64,000 bases of DNA, taken from the NCBI GenBank assembly GCA_032622095.1, contig CP136063.1, forward strand, positions 266,903,426-266,967,425, written 5' to 3'. Numbering within the stretch: position 1 is the stretch's first letter; every line of letters starts with the position of its first letter. Origin of the DNA: Siphonodentalium dalli (lineage: Eukaryota; Mollusca; Scaphopoda; Gadilida; Siphonodentaliidae). The position numbers were made by a program, and so were the translations under genes. The notes beneath the pieces are model-generated. The model was not told the origin of the DNA. It ran no database searches and saw nothing but the letters and a program-made list of their open reading frames with translations. Positions 60,301 through 64,000 of this stretch are shown here, one piece after another.

Positions 60301-62583
60301 AAAATGGAAAGGAAATGATAATGCATGATCTTTGTGTCTGTTCATGACATCTGGTGTACAGAGACAATCAAAATTTTAAACATCACTCCAAACTTTCTGA
60401 GGATACAATAACCCCAAAACATACCATGCCTATATTGTACTTGATCCTTTTATGCCATGCAACATTTCTTTTACCTCTCCTCGAACTTATCCTTCTCCTG
60501 TAAACATAAAACAAGCACCAGATAAATCAAACTCTACTCATTGATATGAGGGGGTAAATCAAACTCTACTCATTGATATGAGGGGGTAAATCAAACTCTA
60601 CTCATTGATATGCGGGGGTAAATAAAACTCTACTCATTGATATGCGGGGGTAAATTGACCAAAGAAAATTCATTTGGCAATCTTTTCGGCCAAAACGTTT
60701 CAAGTCTATAGTCAGTAATGACCACTCAAATTATCATCAGGTCTCGATGAAACCCTTAATTAATTAAAGATGAATTATCCGATTTAACTCTCCTAAATTA
60801 CTATTTCTTTGGCCACAGGGGTAAAAAATATTTATTTGAGTCGAGGAACCCACCCATAAAAGCTCAGAGTAATCAGAAATTGATTTTTGAAGTTTGTTAT
60901 TTCTCCAGATGTGCGATTATTTGTGGCCCAGAAACACGTTGTCAGATGCACGATCTCGGACAAAATTGCGGATGAAGATGGATAACTCTAAAATCAAGTG
61001 GTAAATGGCCAAACTTTGTGATACTCAAGTGATAATACGGCCATATTTAGTTGAACATGGTTTACCGATTTTGAAAAAAAAACAGTATTTGAAATCTTAT
61101 CGATTATAATAGATATACCGAAATACAGCCCAGCACTACATTTTCAGTGAACTAATTGCCTGGTAGTCTGGTACCCACTTCATCAGTTTGGTTCTCTGAA
61201 TTTAGCCCACAATATGTATTTAATTTTAAGTGGAGTGGCAGTACAGTAAGATCTCTCCAAACCGTACACCCTTTGGACTGGCTTATTTAACCCTTTACCC
61301 AACAGAAGGGCCCTGTGCCAATGCATATATAAGAGAATGCATTGGCTTAACACATTAAAAATTATAAAATTGTTAAAGAATGTAAGAAAGGCCAATGCAT
61401 TCTCTTATATATGCGAGGCGACCTATGGTCGACTCGCATATATAAGAGAATGCATTGGCACATGGCATAACTGTAACCATCACAATGTGGTCAAGGAGCC
61501 GGTTCCAATGATATCCATATGTGTATGGTTCTATTGAGACAGACCGAAGATATTTTAGGCTGTTGAAGCTTTATTTGGCCGTTTGTTGGGTAAAGGGTTT
61601 AGAGAGGTGTTTATAGAAAATGTGCTAGCATCAAACATGAAACTTCCATTACAAGAGTGATTAGGATGAAAATATTCAATTATTAAAGGTACTCTATCCC
61701 ATTTGATGGTCCACATATCATCAGATTCAACAACAACAACATTATTTCTTAAAATGCCACTTCAGTTATCAAAATCAATTAATTGACAAAAAATAATGCT
61801 AACCACTGTATATAATAAAATTGCTCAAAAAGTGTTGTAAATTTAATATATAATACAAGGATTTGGTGACAAATGGAGAGGGATTCGGTTTAGGGAGTTA
61901 GTGGTTTGGCAAGGTTTTACTCAAGGCTGAATTTAGTGTTTCAGACAAGTCTTTAACCCTTTACCCAACAAACCGGCCAAAACCGGCCAAATAAAGCTAC
62001 AACAGCCTAAAATATCATCGGTCTGTCTCAATAGAACCATACAAATATGGATATCATTGGAACCGGCTCCTTGACCACATTGTGATAGTTACAGTTATGC
62101 CCTGTGCCAATGCATTCTCTTATATATGCGAGTCGACCATAGGTCGCCTCGCTTATATAAGAGAATGCATTGGCCTAAAAAAATCTTTTTTTAACACTTT
62201 TTACCATTTTTTCTTACATTCTTTAACAATTTTATAATTTTTAATGTGTTAAGCCAATGCATTCTCTTATATATGCGAGGCGACCTATGGTCGACTCGCA
62301 TATATAAGAGAATGCATTGGCACAGGGCCCTTCTGTTGGGTAAAGGGTTAATGTACATACTTGAGCTCTTTTTTTCTGCTAAGTGTTGTGGTCATTTTCC
62401 TTATAGCATCATTGGTTTCCAGCTCATTCTGGAGCTCTTCGGCTAAATGTGGGTTGTTGTCGAGTTCATCGGCTAAGTCATCTGGATCAAATAACTCCCC
62501 TCTGTGCAGACGCAGTGTCCCTGTCAATGACTTACGACTTTTTCTTGATTTTCTGTGATCTGATAACGTCCTAGATAGAGACT
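30190..62583 (-). CDS. TMC (transmembrane channel-like) protein gene, 15 exons, both ends incomplete
   Basis: Fifteen minus-strand exons (62361-62583, 60425-60497, 58212-58487, 56123-56271, 55613-55763, 54375-54533, 52382-52539, 50829-50904, 49204-49301, 47590-47688, 38826-38901, 33209-33339, 32126-32296, 31709-31787, 30190-30328) each have AG/GT borders. They join in compatible phases into about 686 residues with no stop. TMC hallmarks appear in order: a charged N-terminus, EGHFGTG before the first membrane helix, MYYGFYS, the signature CWETFMGEEIYRL, FYSPLLS...FYVKK, NCKPSS, and EGRDKAYLLKLL at the end. About ten hydrophobic helices are recognisable, as expected. TMC proteins are multi-pass membrane proteins; some are mechanotransduction-channel subunits (known for the family). 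The subtype is not resolved. The start codon and terminal exon were not found. Introns are filled with MITEs, a LINE, a SINE and minisatellites. The intact frame argues for a live gene. Confidence 0.93.
30347..30600. mobile_element. TTAA-type MITE (AATGGATTCTCCCACTCAG family)
   Basis: The left TTAA has decayed to TTTA; the right is intact. It begins 18 bp upstream of the TMC exon 30190-30328 acceptor, so it supplies the branch-point region. Confidence 0.82.
30601..31708. other. TMC intron, nothing recognised
   Basis: Between exons 14 and 15, right of a MITE. AT-rich with no repeats or motifs that I can name. Confidence 0.6.
31709..31787 (-). CDS. TMC exon 14 (end of TM10)
   Basis: 79 nt; acceptor CTATTGCAG, donor GTGAGTGTC. 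One base completes a Ser codon and the exon ends in phase 0. It encodes VGAYYLKVIMNGHKEMVVLL followed by RQQLSM, leading directly into the EGRDK motif of the next exon. Confidence 0.9.
32126..32296 (-). CDS. TMC exon 13 (extracellular loop and TM10 start), 5' end duplicated
   Basis: 171 nt, phase 2 on both sides; acceptor ATTTTAG, donor GTAACTAG. It encodes IEPSTECGPYRNYTASYDVV, then an amphipathic stretch and the beginning of the last helix (FVASILVLLR). The first part, including the acceptor, is repeated 67 bp upstream. The downstream acceptor is chosen because the upstream one would shift frame. Confidence 0.92.
32237..32373 (-). repeat. 67-bp tandem duplication of TMC exon 13 5' end plus acceptor
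   Basis: Two copies with a 67-bp period (32237-32303 and 32304-about 32373). Each contains the acceptor ATTTTAG and the coding start CATTGAGCCGAGCACTG. The upstream copy has three or so changes. Use of the upstream acceptor (about 32363) would add 67 nt and shift frame. Confidence 0.9.
32387..32655. mobile_element. TTAA-type MITE (AATGGATTCTCCCACTCAG family)
   Basis: Same family as 38447-38708; TTAA on both sides. It sits just upstream of the duplicated TMC exon 13 acceptor. Confidence 0.82.
33209..33339 (-). CDS. TMC exon 12 (TM9)
   Basis: 131 nt, phase 0 to 2; acceptor TTCACAG, donor GTAAGTTAAA. It encodes VSVIQNCKPSSKQWKASKAN followed by the helix FLSFLFAYFILSVIAVACGI. The NCxPSSxxWxAS pattern is conserved across TMC proteins. 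Confidence 0.95.
33340..34144. other. TMC intron left of the LINE, nothing recognised
   Basis: AT-rich intron sequence with no copy of the families listed here. Confidence 0.6.
34759..35385 (-). pseudogene. LINE C-terminal region
   Basis: 208 codons continuing the RT after a one-base shift: KFLGIIMDENLTFKTHI, LYHSLVHSHLLYCLPVWG, LQKRAIRIL. These are the usual thumb and post-RT motifs of Jockey/CR1/RTE-like elements. The clade is not resolved by eye. Confidence 0.9.
35382..36515 (-). pseudogene. LINE reverse transcriptase region
   Basis: 377 codons with RT blocks KVIPLHKNESPSKITNYRPI, QYGFRKNHST, IFIDLSKAFDTISHEIL (first catalytic Asp), GVPQGSVLGPTIFLLYVND and the catalytic FADDT. The preceding 36516-36709 holds PWMTKGLINSSL and further conserved sequence broken by a stop. 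A one-base shift near 35385 separates this from the C-terminal part. The element therefore cannot make a full-length protein. Confidence 0.93.
36710..37795 (-). pseudogene. LINE endonuclease region
   Basis: 361 codons open from ATG 37795. Endonuclease motifs: LGLNCRSLNAN (Asn), LALSEIF (Glu), HGGVGMFIKE, IYRPN, LIGDFNIDLL (Asp/Asn) and SDVSDHFATF (Ser-Asp-His). It would nick target DNA for target-primed reverse transcription. The frame closes at 36710, just where the conserved PWMTKGL motif begins in another frame, so this ORF and the RT were one protein now split by a frameshift. Confidence 0.92.
38447..38708. mobile_element. TTAA-type MITE (AATGGATTCTCCCACTCAG family)
   Basis: TTAA on both sides; ends TTAACCCTT...GGTTAA. 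The inside has an inverted pair around GTTCAACAAATGACTTATGG. It sits about 120 bp left of TMC exon 38826-38901. Confidence 0.82.
38826..38901 (-). CDS. TMC exon 11 (TM7-TM8)
   Basis: 76 nt; acceptor TTCCAACAG, donor GTAAGTAATG. The first base completes the Trp codon left open by exon 10, joining QVLCW to LGTFYSPLLSFIVMVKFFII and FYVKK. This is the textbook TMC sequence around helices 7-8 and confirms that the splice bridges the whole minisatellite. The intron to the left carries the LINE. Confidence 0.96.
39100..39576. mobile_element. MITE with AAAGGTACTCAA ends, longer copy
   Basis: Two inverted middle regions (CTTCGGGGGTCAAAAATATT and its inverse) and ends TTAAAGGTACTCAACCCG/GGTTGAGTACCTTTAA. 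Confidence 0.82.
40079..40397 (-). mobile_element. tRNA-derived SINE with target-site duplication
   Basis: Minus strand: GGCCTTGGTGGCTCAGTCGG resembles a polymerase III A box and GGTCCAAATCC a B box. An internal conserved-looking part follows and then a tail of ATCA repeats. It is flanked by the 11-bp direct repeat CAGCAATAAGA (40068-40078 and 40398-40408). It sits next to the minisatellite, in the TMC intron after exon 10. Confidence 0.88.
40431..47645 (-). repeat. 58-bp minisatellite made of a TMC exon end plus its splice donor
   Basis: About 125 head-to-tail copies with unit length 58 bp. A frequent 52-bp variant lacks six bases (ACTGAG on the plus strand). Read on the minus strand, each unit is the last 56 nt of TMC exon 10 (47590-47688) preceded by the exon's own donor. 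Its border reads CTTATGCTG then GTGAGTTTAAC, so every unit carries a consensus 5' splice site. The rightmost unit overlaps the real exon. The leftmost donor (about 40437) continues into different intron sequence. Units show larger block duplications (period 284 bp near 43261/43545, and about 1,022 bp near 45301/46323). Minus-strand ORFs of 77-117 aa inside are repeat translations, not genes. Confidence 0.97.
47590..47688 (-). CDS. TMC exon 10 (TM7 start), seed of the 7-kb minisatellite
   Basis: 99 nt, phase 2 on both sides; acceptor TTGTTTTACAG, donor GTGAGTTTA. It encodes LMADYCCSSFITK, then AEFNIGRNTLSLIYSQVLCW, matching the TMC motif that follows the CWET helix. The 3' 56 nt plus the donor are repeated about 125 times downstream. 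Reading past the first donor gives a TGA immediately after the Trp codon, so only the first donor keeps the protein open. Confidence 0.93.
47689..48523. other. TMC intron, nothing recognised
   Basis: AT-rich sequence immediately upstream of the seed exon of the minisatellite; no repeat family recognised. Confidence 0.6.
48524..48800. mobile_element. Degenerate TTAA-type MITE fragment
   Basis: Left terminus AACTCTTTCATGACGGGAGC and a collapsed hairpin. It is followed by three AT-rich repeats of the spacer (TTACATTCTTTAACAATTTT). No right end. Confidence 0.7.
48871..49116. mobile_element. TTAA-type MITE (CCCTTTCATGA family)
   Basis: TTAA on both sides. It lies about 90 bp left of TMC exon 49204-49301. 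Confidence 0.88.
49204..49301 (-). CDS. TMC exon 9 (CWET signature and TM6)
   Basis: 98 nt, phase 0 to 2; acceptor CTTTCAG, donor GTAAATAG. It encodes CWETFMGEEIYRLVIIDFIF followed by IMLATFIGEFIRR. The Cys-Trp-Glu-Thr...Gly...Tyr-Arg-Leu...Asp-Phe pattern is the defining TMC domain signature and is the strongest single evidence for the family call. Confidence 0.97.
49302..50243. other. TMC intron, nothing recognised
   Basis: Between the CWET exon and a TTAA-type MITE; no ORF or repeat identified. Confidence 0.6.
50244..50708. mobile_element. TTAA-type MITE (CCCTTTACCCAACA family)
   Basis: TTAA flanks; the middle AT-rich spacer (TTGTTAAAGAATGTAAGAAA) is triplicated, making it longer than other copies. 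Confidence 0.9.
50829..50904 (-). CDS. TMC exon 8 (TM5)
   Basis: 76 nt; acceptor CTTTCAG, donor GTATGAATC. One base completes an Arg codon split from the preceding exon and the exon ends in phase 0. It encodes RTMLLKAGTLSVLIYFWYND followed by VAREDD, immediately before the CWET signature in the next exon. This is the order seen in TMC proteins. Confidence 0.92.
51320..51505 (+). mobile_element. Possible second SINE, tRNA-like head
   Basis: Plus strand contains GAAGCGGGTTCAAACCC, a good B-box match, preceded by a tRNA-like region. The downstream part (ACATCTCAATGTACCATTCC...) recurs inverted at about 38310-38385, supporting a dispersed repeat. No target duplication was found. Confidence 0.5.
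51640..52092. mobile_element. hAT-like palindromic MITE, long form
   Basis: Ends resemble CAAGACTGAGTTTAGTGTGC; 8-bp target duplication GACATAAA (51632-51639 and 52093-52100). It holds GCAGAATGAGGTCCCCAGAG palindromes and a middle region TCTCTATATCCCCAAATTGG. Confidence 0.88.
52133..52377. mobile_element. hAT-like palindromic MITE, short form, abutting a TMC splice donor
   Basis: Ends CAAGCCTTGAAATAG and its inverse. The target duplication ATACCTGA (52125-52132 and 52378-52385) spans the exon 52382-52539 border. Confidence 0.9.
52382..52539 (-). CDS. TMC exon 7 (TM4)
   Basis: 158 nt, phase 0 to 2; acceptor CTTTAG, donor GTATGAAG. It encodes FLSEMAMPLSISAINLLLP, then TTIGTFEQYKDPKNELYIG, a close fit to the TMC helix-4 region. 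A hAT-like MITE ends within 4 bp of the donor, and its target duplication includes the splice junction. Two larger inverted MITEs (51640-52092 and 52619-53074) flank the exon. Confidence 0.93.
52619..53074. mobile_element. hAT-like palindromic MITE, long form, inverted
   Basis: 8-bp target duplication TTCCCTAC (52611-52618 and 53075-53082). Its middle region is the inverse of that in 51640-52092. Confidence 0.9.
53409..53550. repeat. 28-bp minisatellite, five copies
   Basis: Unit CTGGAGTTATCAACAGGAAA plus CAAAAAAA. Confidence 0.9.
53816..53880. mobile_element. Solo left end of a CCCTTTGAGTGCCAAG-type MITE
   Basis: It matches the first 60 bp of 5183-5409 (TTAACCCTTTCAGTGCCAAG...); the rest is absent. 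Confidence 0.75.
54101..54452 (-). repeat. 88-bp tandem repeat, four copies, of TMC exon 6 3' end plus donor
   Basis: Copies start at 54101, 54189, 54277 and 54365. The copy at 54365 is the true exon end (TM3 coding sequence plus donor GTGCGTATTC). The other three lie downstream in the transcript and keep both the coding part and the donor nearly unchanged. 88 is not a multiple of three, so inclusion of extra copies shifts frame and meets a stop. Confidence 0.93.
54375..54533 (-). CDS. TMC exon 6 (TM3), 3' end tandemly repeated
   Basis: 159 nt, 53 codons, phase 0 on both sides; acceptor CTTTTTCAG, donor GTGCGTATTC. It encodes EFLSGIKKSDEKEQ, then the third helix (LTVLAMIGGASYLVYYIS). The last 78 nt and the donor belong to an 88-bp tandem array (54101-54452). 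I place the exon end at the first donor met in transcription, because later copies shift frame. Confidence 0.9.
54601..54884. mobile_element. MITE with TTAAAG...CTGTATACTAAAT ends
   Basis: Same family as 15372-15719, shorter in the middle; about 70 bp upstream of TMC exon 54375-54533. Confidence 0.8.
54885..55276. repeat. Roughly 296-bp duplication of MITE half plus flank
   Basis: The flank CTTGAATCGAATCAAGCAAC (with AGATTTGAAATCG) occurs at about 54920 and 55214. Between them is the right half of another GTATACTAAAT-type MITE, consistent with a tandem duplication. Confidence 0.7.
55490..55548. mobile_element. Solo end of a TTAA-type MITE
   Basis: Only the last about 60 bp (CACTGACACAGGATCTTTAA...CATGAAAGGGTTAA) remain. 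Confidence 0.75.
55613..55763 (-). CDS. TMC exon 5 (cytoplasmic loop)
   Basis: 151 nt: one base completing a split Ser codon plus 50 codons, ending in phase 0; acceptor TTTTCAG, donor GTGAGAAG. It encodes a loop with VVKVTCGWDYNITSHDAAVL and a charged end KHKSMYNELK. This matches the conserved Cys-Trp-Asp loop before the third TMC helix. Confidence 0.9.
56123..56271 (-). CDS. TMC exon 4 (MYYGFYS and TM2)
   Basis: 149 nt, phase 0 to 2; acceptor TTTTCCAG, donor GTGCGTAT. It encodes GWFANTEMYYGFYS, which in TMC proteins directly follows the GLxLLxGS end of the previous exon, then the second membrane helix (YLFTCGGYYILSLLILGI). A TTAA-type MITE (56333-56597) lies about 60 bp upstream. Confidence 0.95.
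56333..56597. mobile_element. TTAA-type MITE (CCCTTTCATGA family)
   Basis: The left TTAA is intact and the right is ATAA. It is close to TMC exon 56123-56271. Confidence 0.88.
56951..57012. mobile_element. Half of a hAT-like MITE
   Basis: Only TCACTAAATTCACCCCCTGG through GACAGACACACTAG remains, just before the stray exon 3 junction copy. Confidence 0.7.
57030..57062 (-). repeat. Stray copy of TMC exon 3 3' end plus donor
   Basis: The stretch matches 58204-58233, including the donor GTGAGTACC and codons for LELLSGS, with one or two differences. It lies 1.17 kb further into the intron. No acceptor or longer exon part is attached, so it is a duplicated junction and not an exon. Confidence 0.8.
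57063..58211. other. TMC intron with low-copy repeat traces
   Basis: It contains ACCGATTTCAACCAAATTTG, a motif common in invertebrate repeats, and a pair of related TATTTCAGAATCAA stretches, but no bounded element. It is bracketed by the two copies of the exon 3 junction. Confidence 0.5.
58212..58487 (-). CDS. TMC exon 3 (EGHFGTG motif and TM1)
   Basis: 276 nt, phase 0 on both sides; acceptor TTTACAG, donor GTGAGTACC. It encodes WKSHLKTIEGHFGTG followed by SYFLFLRWLFVINIPIFLL, the conserved entry into the first TMC helix, then an extracellular loop ending in GLELLSGS. A hAT-like MITE (58510-58763) sits 22 bp upstream of the acceptor. A second copy of the 3' end plus donor lies at about 57030-57062. 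Confidence 0.95.
58510..58763. mobile_element. hAT-like palindromic MITE, short form
   Basis: 8-bp target duplication AGAACAAA (58502-58509 and 58764-58771). Two GCAGAATGAGGTCC palindromes form a palindrome of palindromes. Confidence 0.92.
58807..59107. repeat. 42-bp minisatellite, seven copies, in a TMC intron
   Basis: Unit TTCGTGGTGTCTCACATACA plus GGCAGTTTCATGAGGACATGAT. Because 42 is divisible by three, both strands show long open frames (14-residue repeats such as MISWCLTYRQFHED). These are not taken as genes. Confidence 0.92.
59240..59825. repeat. Complex tandem repeat in a TMC intron
   Basis: Alternating modules CCTGCACAATTATTAATTTC, AGTTGAAAATACAGCCCTGC and ACTATTATTAGGTAATAATG, repeated with a higher-order period near 180 bp. 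Confidence 0.85.
60425..60497 (-). CDS. TMC exon 2 (73 nt, basic linker)
   Basis: The acceptor TTTACAG lies right of 60497 and the donor GTATGTTTT left of 60425. One base completes the AAG codon split from the preceding exon; 24 codons follow and the exon ends in phase 0. It encodes RRISSRRGKRNVAWHKRIKY, a basic pre-membrane linker. An inner GT at 60474 would give a 23-nt exon but breaks the phase with the next exon, so the longer exon is chosen. Confidence 0.78.
60523..60652. repeat. 32-bp minisatellite, four copies
   Basis: Unit AAATCAAACTCTACTCATTG plus ATATGAGGGGGT, just upstream of TMC exon 60425-60497. Confidence 0.9.
60764..61010. mobile_element. Fragment of AAAGGTACTCAA-type MITE
   Basis: Keeps TCCTAAATTACTATTTCTTT, CAGAGTAATCAGAAATTGAT and GATGGATAACTCTAAAATCA; no clear terminal repeats. 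Confidence 0.65.
61287..61601. mobile_element. TTAA-type MITE (CCCTTTACCCAACA family), deleted
   Basis: The left hairpin has lost its tip, leaving ATGCATATATAAGAGAATGC. The right end TTAA has decayed to TTTA. Confidence 0.88.
61953..62351. mobile_element. TTAA-type MITE (CCCTTTACCCAACA family) next to TMC exon 1
   Basis: Full copy in the reverse orientation. It ends 9 nt inside the intron from the exon 62361-62583 donor. Confidence 0.92.
62361..62583 (-). CDS. TMC exon 1 of those found (N-terminal cytoplasmic)
   Basis: The acceptor TTTCAG lies just right of 62583 and the donor GTATGTAC just left of 62361. The exon starts with the last two bases of a split codon and ends in phase 2. It encodes a basic stretch (SDHRKSRKSRK), then an acidic segment (FDPDDLADELDNN, LAEELQNELE), then RKKELK. 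This charge pattern is usual for the TMC cytoplasmic N-terminus. A TTAA-type MITE (61953-62351) begins only 9 nt inside the downstream intron. An upstream exon with the start codon must exist but was not identified. Confidence 0.8.
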
Positions 62584-62910
62584 CTGAAATCAAATGAAAG
62601 CCCTTGTGATAGTAAACATACATGCCAAATTTCATCAAGATCATATAACCCATGCTACTCAGATACTCAGGCAGATGGACAAAAAGCAGCATTTCCAGAT
62701 AAACAAAGATGAATAACTCTAGAACTGAAACCCTGAACAAAATGATTGAACACTTCTTTGAATGTCCTCATAGTGGTCAACATACATACCAAATTTCATT
62801 GAGATCCAACAAACTGTGGTTGAGATATCGGCTCAGACATCTGGACCGACGGAGGACCTATAGTATGTAATCCAGTACATGTACAAGTATAGTCACCATT
62901 TACTTCAGTC

Positions 62911-63150
62911 ATGGGAGTGAGTCTCCCATAGGGAGCCTCTCATAGATAAGAGAATTCACTGGATCCAAGGTCAAGGTAAATATTATGGGAGTGAGTCTCC
63001 CATAGGGAGCCTCTCATAGATAAGAGAATTCACTGGATCCAAGGTCAAGGTAAATATTATGGGAGTGAGTCTCCCATAGGGAGCCTCTCATAGATAAGAA
63101 AATTCACTGGATCCAAGGTCAAGGTAAATATTGTTAGGCCAATGTATTCT
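62911..63150. repeat. 74-bp tandem repeat derived from a MITE hairpin, three copies
   Basis: Copies start at 62911, 62985 and 63059. Each holds GAGTCTCCCATAGGGAGCCT, ATAGATAAGAGAATTCACTGG and CAAGGTCAAGGTAAATATT, i.e. the inside of the CATGATGGGAGC MITE without its ends. Confidence 0.88.
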
Positions 63151-63537
63151 TTCTATATGTAACCTTTGTGGAAAATAACTACTTTGAGCACAGTTTTGCT
63201 CTGCTACCACGCGATCAATCCAGTCGATTGTTCCTCACCACTTTAAACTTATGCAGGGCTCATGAGAATTTCAAATTGCTAAATTTCTATCAGTTTGGAA
63301 GAATGCTAGCATGTAGTTTTCTTCATATTTCCATCCTCAAGATAAAAAATAAAATCATGAAAAAAATATGATTTAACTCTTTAGCAGGTAAGATGCAGCC
63401 CTCGTAATTGGCTATGGCAATCAGCAATGCCAAAGCCATTTGCTGAAGCAAACTGGGCCAAGGCAAAGGGTTGCCATAGCAGATTGCCGAAGCCAAACAA
63501 TTTGAATTAAGAGGGCTGAGTATGTCATATCTGTGGG

Positions 63538-63716
63538 CAAGCCTTGAAATAGGGTGTCTGTCATTTGCAGAATGAGGTCCCCAGAGGGTGAATTTAGTGA
63601 TGCTACCCCGCATAGTGGGCTAGCATCACCAAATTCACCCTCTGGGGACCTCATTCTGCTTACACCTCAGCAGAATGAGGTTCCCAGAGGGTGAATTTGG
63701 TGATGCTAGCCCACTG
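63538..63716. mobile_element. hAT-like palindromic MITE lacking its right end
   Basis: The left end and first palindrome are intact; it stops at GCTAGCCCACTG. Yet TCTGTGGG occurs on both sides (63530-63537 and 63717-63724). Confidence 0.8.
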
Positions 63717-63831
63717 TCTGTGGGTCAATATATTGAGCAAATGAGCTGTGTATTATAACAATTAAATCATATAAACAACTTTTATTTCACACATGATTCA
63801 ATGTACATAATATTATCTTTGAGCAAACATA

Positions 63832-64000
63832 CAGTAATGCTCTAAGTAATCGACTTCTTAACCACAGCAGAAATATGGGTAACTTTTCAGGATTTAGTCG
63901 GAAATATGGCTTGTTGCCATTCATTGGAAAGCTCTCCCCGAGAGCTTTCCGATGAATGGCAACAAGCCATATTTCCGACCAAAATCCTGAAAAATTACCC
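63832..64000. mobile_element. Palindromic TA-type MITE, copy 9 (cut by window end)
   Basis: Left arm and most of the right arm are present; the window ends inside the element. Confidence 0.9.

Overview
This is a stretch of animal nuclear genome: intron-bearing, AT-rich and dense in repeats. It probably comes from an invertebrate. A marine lophotrochozoan such as a mollusc is my guess, based on the mix of Ngaro, LINE, SINE and MITE elements; no rRNA, mitochondrial or other diagnostic marker is present.

The only host gene I can support is on the minus strand. Fifteen exons between 62583 and 30190 join without a frame break into about 686 residues of a transmembrane channel-like (TMC) protein, including the family signature beginning CWET. 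The first exon(s) lie to the right of 62583 or outside the window, and the last exon was not found. Several splice junctions of this gene carry tandem copies. The exon at 47590-47688 is followed by a 7.2-kb minisatellite (40431-47645). Its 58-bp unit is the 3' end of that exon together with its splice donor, repeated about 125 times. The exon at 54375-54533 has its 3' end plus donor in four 88-bp copies. The exon at 32126-32296 has its 5' end plus acceptor in two 67-bp copies. The 3' end of exon 58212-58487 has a stray copy at about 57030-57062.

The left part (1-30 kb) has no recognisable host gene and is built of mobile elements. At 9765-15183 lies a DNA transposon with terminal inverted repeats and a decayed Cys-rich ORF. 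It sits inside a piggyBac-like MITE, which itself sits inside an older repeat, and it is in turn invaded by a tandem-repeat element. At 17851-24060 lies an almost pristine Ngaro/DIRS-type tyrosine-recombinase retrotransposon with split direct repeats. It has a broken gag ORF but open RT-RNase H, tyrosine recombinase and SGNH hydrolase ORFs. A decayed minus-strand LINE (about 34145-37810) and a SINE with target duplication (40079-40397) lie in TMC introns.

MITEs are everywhere. They include nine copies of a palindromic TA-type element, several TTAA-type (piggyBac-like) families, and hAT-like palindromes with 8-bp target duplications. An unusual hairpin module containing AATGCATTCTCTTATATATG is shared by MITEs that otherwise have different termini.

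All coordinates were worked out by eye. Splice sites were chosen from GT/AG signals plus reading-frame phase. Family assignments rest on recognised motifs and not on database searches.
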